DNA from: Rhodovulum sulfidophilum DSM 1374
GTDB lineage: Bacteria > Pseudomonadota > Alphaproteobacteria > Rhodobacterales > Rhodobacteraceae
Direction: 5' to 3'
NCBI RefSeq assembly: GCF_001633165.1
Contig: NZ_CP015418.1
Coordinates: 1,096,501 to 1,160,500, forward strand
DNA length: 64,000 bases
Shown here: positions 61,214 to 64,000 of the stretch, one piece after another
Numbering within the stretch: position 1 is the first letter of the stretch
How the letters are laid out: every line of letters starts with the position of its first letter
The notes under the pieces: generated by a model
The model's database searches: none
Seen by the model: only the letters and a program-made list of their open reading frames with translations
Told to the model about the DNA's origin: nothing
Program-made: the position numbers and the translations under genes

Positions 61214-62649
61214 GCAAGAAGCCTCATCCCCTGACCAGGATGTCGGCGAAGTTCCTTCCCTTCGCCGATGCCGCCTCGGACGGTCTGCCGATGAACGAGC
61301 TGTTGCGGCTGTCGCTGTTCCAGGTGTCGGTGGGGATGGCGACGGTGATGCTGCTGGGCACGCTGAACCGGGTGATGATCGTCGAGCTTTCGGTGCCGGC
61401 GATCGTCGTGGCGATGATGATCGCCGTGCCGGTCCTGGTCGCGCCCTTCCGCGCGCTGATGGGCTTTCGGTCCGACAATCACAGATCGGCCATCGGCTGG
61501 AAGCGCGTCCCCTACATGTGGTTCGGCACGCTCTGGCAGATGGGCGGGCTGGCGATCATGCCGTTTTCGCTTTTGCTGTTGTCGGGCGACCAGACGCTGG
61601 GCCCGACCTGGGCGGGCGAGGTCTTTGCCGCCATCGCCTTCCTGATGACCGGCCTCGGGCTGCACATGACCCAGACCGCGGGCCTGGCGCTGGCCTCGGA
61701 TCGCGCCACCGACGAGACCCGGCCGCGGGTGGTGGCGCTGCTTTACGTCATGTTCCTCCTGGGGATGGGGATTTCGTCCATCGTCATCGGCTGGCTCCTG
61801 CGCGATTTCTCGTCTATCCGGCTGATCCGGGTGGTGCAGGGCGCCGCCGTGGTGACGATCCTGCTGAACCTCGTCGCGCTCTGGAAACAGGAGCGCATGT
61901 GCCCGATGTCGAAGGAAGAGCGCGAGGCGCCGCAGCCGGGCTTCGGCGATGCCTGGCGCGACTTCCTGAAGGGCGGCAGCGCCGGACGGCTTCTGGCGGT
62001 TGTGTTCGTCGGCACGCTGGCCTTCTCGATGCAGGATGTGCTGCTGGAACCCTATGGCGGGCAGATCCTCGGGCTGTCGGTCTCATCGACCACGCTTCTG
62101 ACCGCGCTTTGGGCCTTCGGGGCGCTGATCGGCTTCGGGCTGGCGGCGCGCTGGCTGGGGCAGGGCATGAATTCGCACCGGATGGGGGCGCTGGGCATTC
62201 TCGGCGGCATCGTCGCCTTCACCCTGGTGATCTTTGCCGGGCCGCTGCATTCGGGCCTTCTGTTCTTCTTCGGCGCGATGCTGATCGGCTTTGGCGGCGG
62301 GCTGTTCTCGGTCTCGACCCTGACCGCGGCGATGGCGCTGCCGGTGCGGGATTTCGCCGGTCGCGGGCTTGCGCTCGGGGCCTGGGGCGCGGCGCAGGCC
62401 ACCGCCTCGGGGCTGGCCGTGGCGCTGGGCGGGGCCTTGCGCGACGGAATCGGGCATCTCGCGACGGCGGGCGTTCTGGGCGAAGGGCTCAACACGCCGG
62501 CCACCGGATACGCGGCGGTCTACCACATTGAGATCGTCCTTCTCTTCGTGACACTCATGGTTCTGGGGCCGCTTGTGCGCCCACAGGACCGCAACCATCC
62601 CAACAGGGATTCCTCGGCCAAGATCGGGCTGGCCGACTTCCCAACCTGA
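61210..62649 (+). CDS. lhaA: LhaA, light-harvesting complex 1 assembly protein (PucC family)
   Basis: A 479-residue MFS-like protein with 12 helices. Motifs: LLGTLNRVMIVELSVPAIVV, FRSDNHRSAIGWKRVPYMW and MQDVLLEPYGGQILGLSVSS. LhaA assists assembly of the LH1 antenna. Start overlaps bchM by 4 bp; puhA follows after 18 bp. In Rhodobacter a puhA promoter lies within the end of lhaA; I could not single it out here. Confidence 0.96.
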   Translation: MSKKPHPLTRMSAKFLPFADAASDGLPMNELLRLSLFQVSVGMATVMLLGTLNRVMIVELSVPAIVVAMMIAVPVLVAPFRALMGFRSDNHRSAIGWKRVPYMWFGTLWQMGGLAIMPFSLLLLSGDQTLGPTWAGEVFAAIAFLMTGLGLHMTQTAGLALASDRATDETRPRVVALLYVMFLLGMGISSIVIGWLLRDFSSIRLIRVVQGAAVVTILLNLVALWKQERMCPMSKEEREAPQPGFGDAWRDFLKGGSAGRLLAVVFVGTLAFSMQDVLLEPYGGQILGLSVSSTTLLTALWAFGALIGFGLAARWLGQGMNSHRMGALGILGGIVAFTLVIFAGPLHSGLLFFFGAMLIGFGGGLFSVSTLTAAMALPVRDFAGRGLALGAWGAAQATASGLAVALGGALRDGIGHLATAGVLGEGLNTPATGYAAVYHIEIVLLFVTLMVLGPLVRPQDRNHPNRDSSAKIGLADFPT

Positions 62650-62667
62650 CCCGGAGGACCGATACCC

Positions 62668-63450
62668 ATGGTCAACGCTTTTTTCGGAAACTTCGACATT
62701 GCCAGTCTGGCCATCTGGTCGTTCTGGCTGTTCTTCGCTGGGCTGATCTTCTATCTCCAGCGGATGAACATGCATGAGGGCTACCCGCTGGAAGACGAGG
62801 TGGGGAATGCCGCGCCGAACCAGGGCATGTTCCCGCTGCCCGCGGCCAAGACCTTCAAGCTGCCGCATGGCCAGGGCGAAAAGACCGTGCCCGACATGCA
62901 GACCGACCCCCGCAACGCGGATCTGGCACTGCAGAAGGTCACCAAGAGCAACGGCTACCCGCTGGAGCCGACCGGCGATCCGATGGTCGACGGCGTGGGC
63001 CCGGCTGCCTGGTGCGCCCGCAAGGACGAGCCCGAGCTCGACGGCCGCGGCCATCCGAAGATCCAGCCGCTCTCGGTGCTGAAGACCTTCAAGGTCTCGG
63101 CCGGTCGCGACCCGCGCGGCATGCCGGTGATCGCGGGCGACGGCGAGGCGGTCGGCACCATTGTCGACATGTGGGTCGACGAGCCCGAACAGCTGGTGCG
63201 CTATCTCGAACTGGAACTTGACGAGGCCCATGGCGGCGGCCGCCGCCTGCTGCCGATGCAGCTGGCCAAGATCGGCTGGTTCAAGCCCGAGGTCTCGGTG
63301 CACTCGATCTACGGCAAGCATTTCGCCGCCGTTCCGACCATCAAGTCGGCCAAGCAGATCACCAAGCTCGAAGAAGACAAGGTCTGTGCCTATTACGCGG
63401 GCGGCAAGCTTTACGCCGACCCCGCCGAGCGGCTCGAACCGCAATTCTGA
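62668..63450 (+). CDS. puhA: Photosynthetic reaction center H subunit
   Basis: A 260-residue protein with one membrane helix (about residues 12-32, LAIWSFWLFFAGLIFYLQRM) and a large cytoplasmic domain. Family segments: EGYPLEDEVGN, PLSVLKTFKVSAGRDPRGMP and LLPMQLAKIGWFK. It caps the reaction center and controls proton and quinone transfer at QB. GGAGG precedes the start. Confidence 0.97.
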   Translation: MVNAFFGNFDIASLAIWSFWLFFAGLIFYLQRMNMHEGYPLEDEVGNAAPNQGMFPLPAAKTFKLPHGQGEKTVPDMQTDPRNADLALQKVTKSNGYPLEPTGDPMVDGVGPAAWCARKDEPELDGRGHPKIQPLSVLKTFKVSAGRDPRGMPVIAGDGEAVGTIVDMWVDEPEQLVRYLELELDEAHGGGRRLLPMQLAKIGWFKPEVSVHSIYGKHFAAVPTIKSAKQITKLEEDKVCAYYAGGKLYADPAERLEPQF

Positions 63451-63462
63451 GGAAGGGACGCA

Positions 63463-64000
63463 ATGTCCGACGACGATTTCGCCGCCGAACCGATCAAGGG
63501 ACTGCCGGAGCGCCTGCCCGAGGGGGAACATATCCTCTGGCAGGGCCGGCCCGACTGGTGGGCGCTCGCCCGTGAGAGCCTCGCCCTGTTCTGGGTGGGC
63601 GGTTATTTCGTCGTTCTCTTCCTGTGGCGCATGATCGTCGCTGCCGAGACCATGCCCTGGTCGCAGGCGGCGGTCGCGTCGTCGTTCTTCCTGGTCCTGG
63701 GGGCCGTGGTCTGCCTGCTGCTGCTGATCACGGCCTTCGTCCAGGCGCGGGCCACCGTCTATACCGTCACCAACCGGCGTGTGGCGCTCCGGATCGGAGC
63801 GGCGCTCGATATGACGCTGAACCTGCCCTATACCCAGATCGGCAATGCCAATCTCGACCTTCGGAAATCCGGGAGCGGCACGATCGCCTTCGAATTGATG
63901 GGAACGACCAAGTTCTCGTATCTTCTGTGCTGGCCCCATATCCGTCCCTGGCGGATGGCCCGCACGGAACCCGCGTTCCGCTGTATCCCCGACGCGGCGA
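63463..64000 (+). CDS. puhB: PuhB, reaction center assembly protein (cut by window edge)
   Basis: The ATG at 63463 lies 12 bp after the puhA stop with GGAAGGGA upstream; 179 codons are visible. Two or more hydrophobic segments (about residues 40-60 and 70-95) precede a PH-like domain with TVYTVTNRRVALRIGAAL. Features include GEHILWQGRPDWWALARESL near the N terminus, a PuhB hallmark. It helps assemble the reaction center. The C terminus is outside the window. Confidence 0.93.
   Translation, partial: MSDDDFAAEPIKGLPERLPEGEHILWQGRPDWWALARESLALFWVGGYFVVLFLWRMIVAAETMPWSQAAVASSFFLVLGAVVCLLLLITAFVQARATVYTVTNRRVALRIGAALDMTLNLPYTQIGNANLDLRKSGSGTIAFELMGTTKFSYLLCWPHIRPWRMARTEPAFRCIPDAA

Overview
The window comes from a high-GC alphaproteobacterium of the Rhodobacterales. 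The right third is half of a photosynthesis gene cluster of the purple-bacterial type (bchFNBHLM-lhaA-puhAB on the plus strand; aerR-ppsR-bchG-bch2-bchP-idi on the minus strand). Gene content and order resemble Rhodobacter, Rhodovulum and photosynthetic roseobacters, but the species cannot be fixed from sequence alone.

Left part (0-15 kb): the end of feoA with feoB and feoC (ferrous iron uptake); a TonB-dependent receptor overlapping a di-heme peroxidase of the MauG/MbnH type; a minus-strand proX-proW-proV betaine-type ABC transporter; a frameshifted IS1182-family element with visible 16-bp terminal repeats; and a minus-strand TRAP transporter (dctP, dctQ, dctM).

Middle part (15-42 kb): an eroded IS5-family element has cut off the start of a cheB gene whose methylesterase domain is also gone, next to an unusual chemoreceptor-like protein with two MCP-like segments and no membrane anchor. 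Then come a secreted protein of unknown function, a minimal tadG/tadE/tadE-like set, and a heme acquisition locus: outer membrane receptor, hemS, hmuTUV and its own exbB-exbD-exbD-tonB energising module. An HtpX-like protease follows. Next is an acetate module: acsA, DUF4212 small subunit and sodium:solute symporter, followed by four signalling genes. These are a cNMP/CBS/nucleotidyltransferase protein, a small membrane protein, a single-domain response regulator, and a membrane pseudo-kinase fused to a DEDDh 3'-5' exonuclease. This last set is the most unusual system in the window.

Right part (42-64 kb): a glycosyltransferase, a MarR regulator, a second AerR-like B12-binding protein and a DUF808 membrane protein border the photosynthesis cluster. 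The aerR/bchF intergenic region carries two TGT-N12-ACA palindromes (PpsR/CrtJ-type sites), one over the -35 element of a likely bchF promoter. The PpsR repressor and its cobalamin-binding antirepressor AerR are encoded beside the operon they probably control. bchE and bchJ, which I expect between ppsR and bchG in Rhodobacter, are missing here, so the ring-E cyclase must be encoded outside the window.
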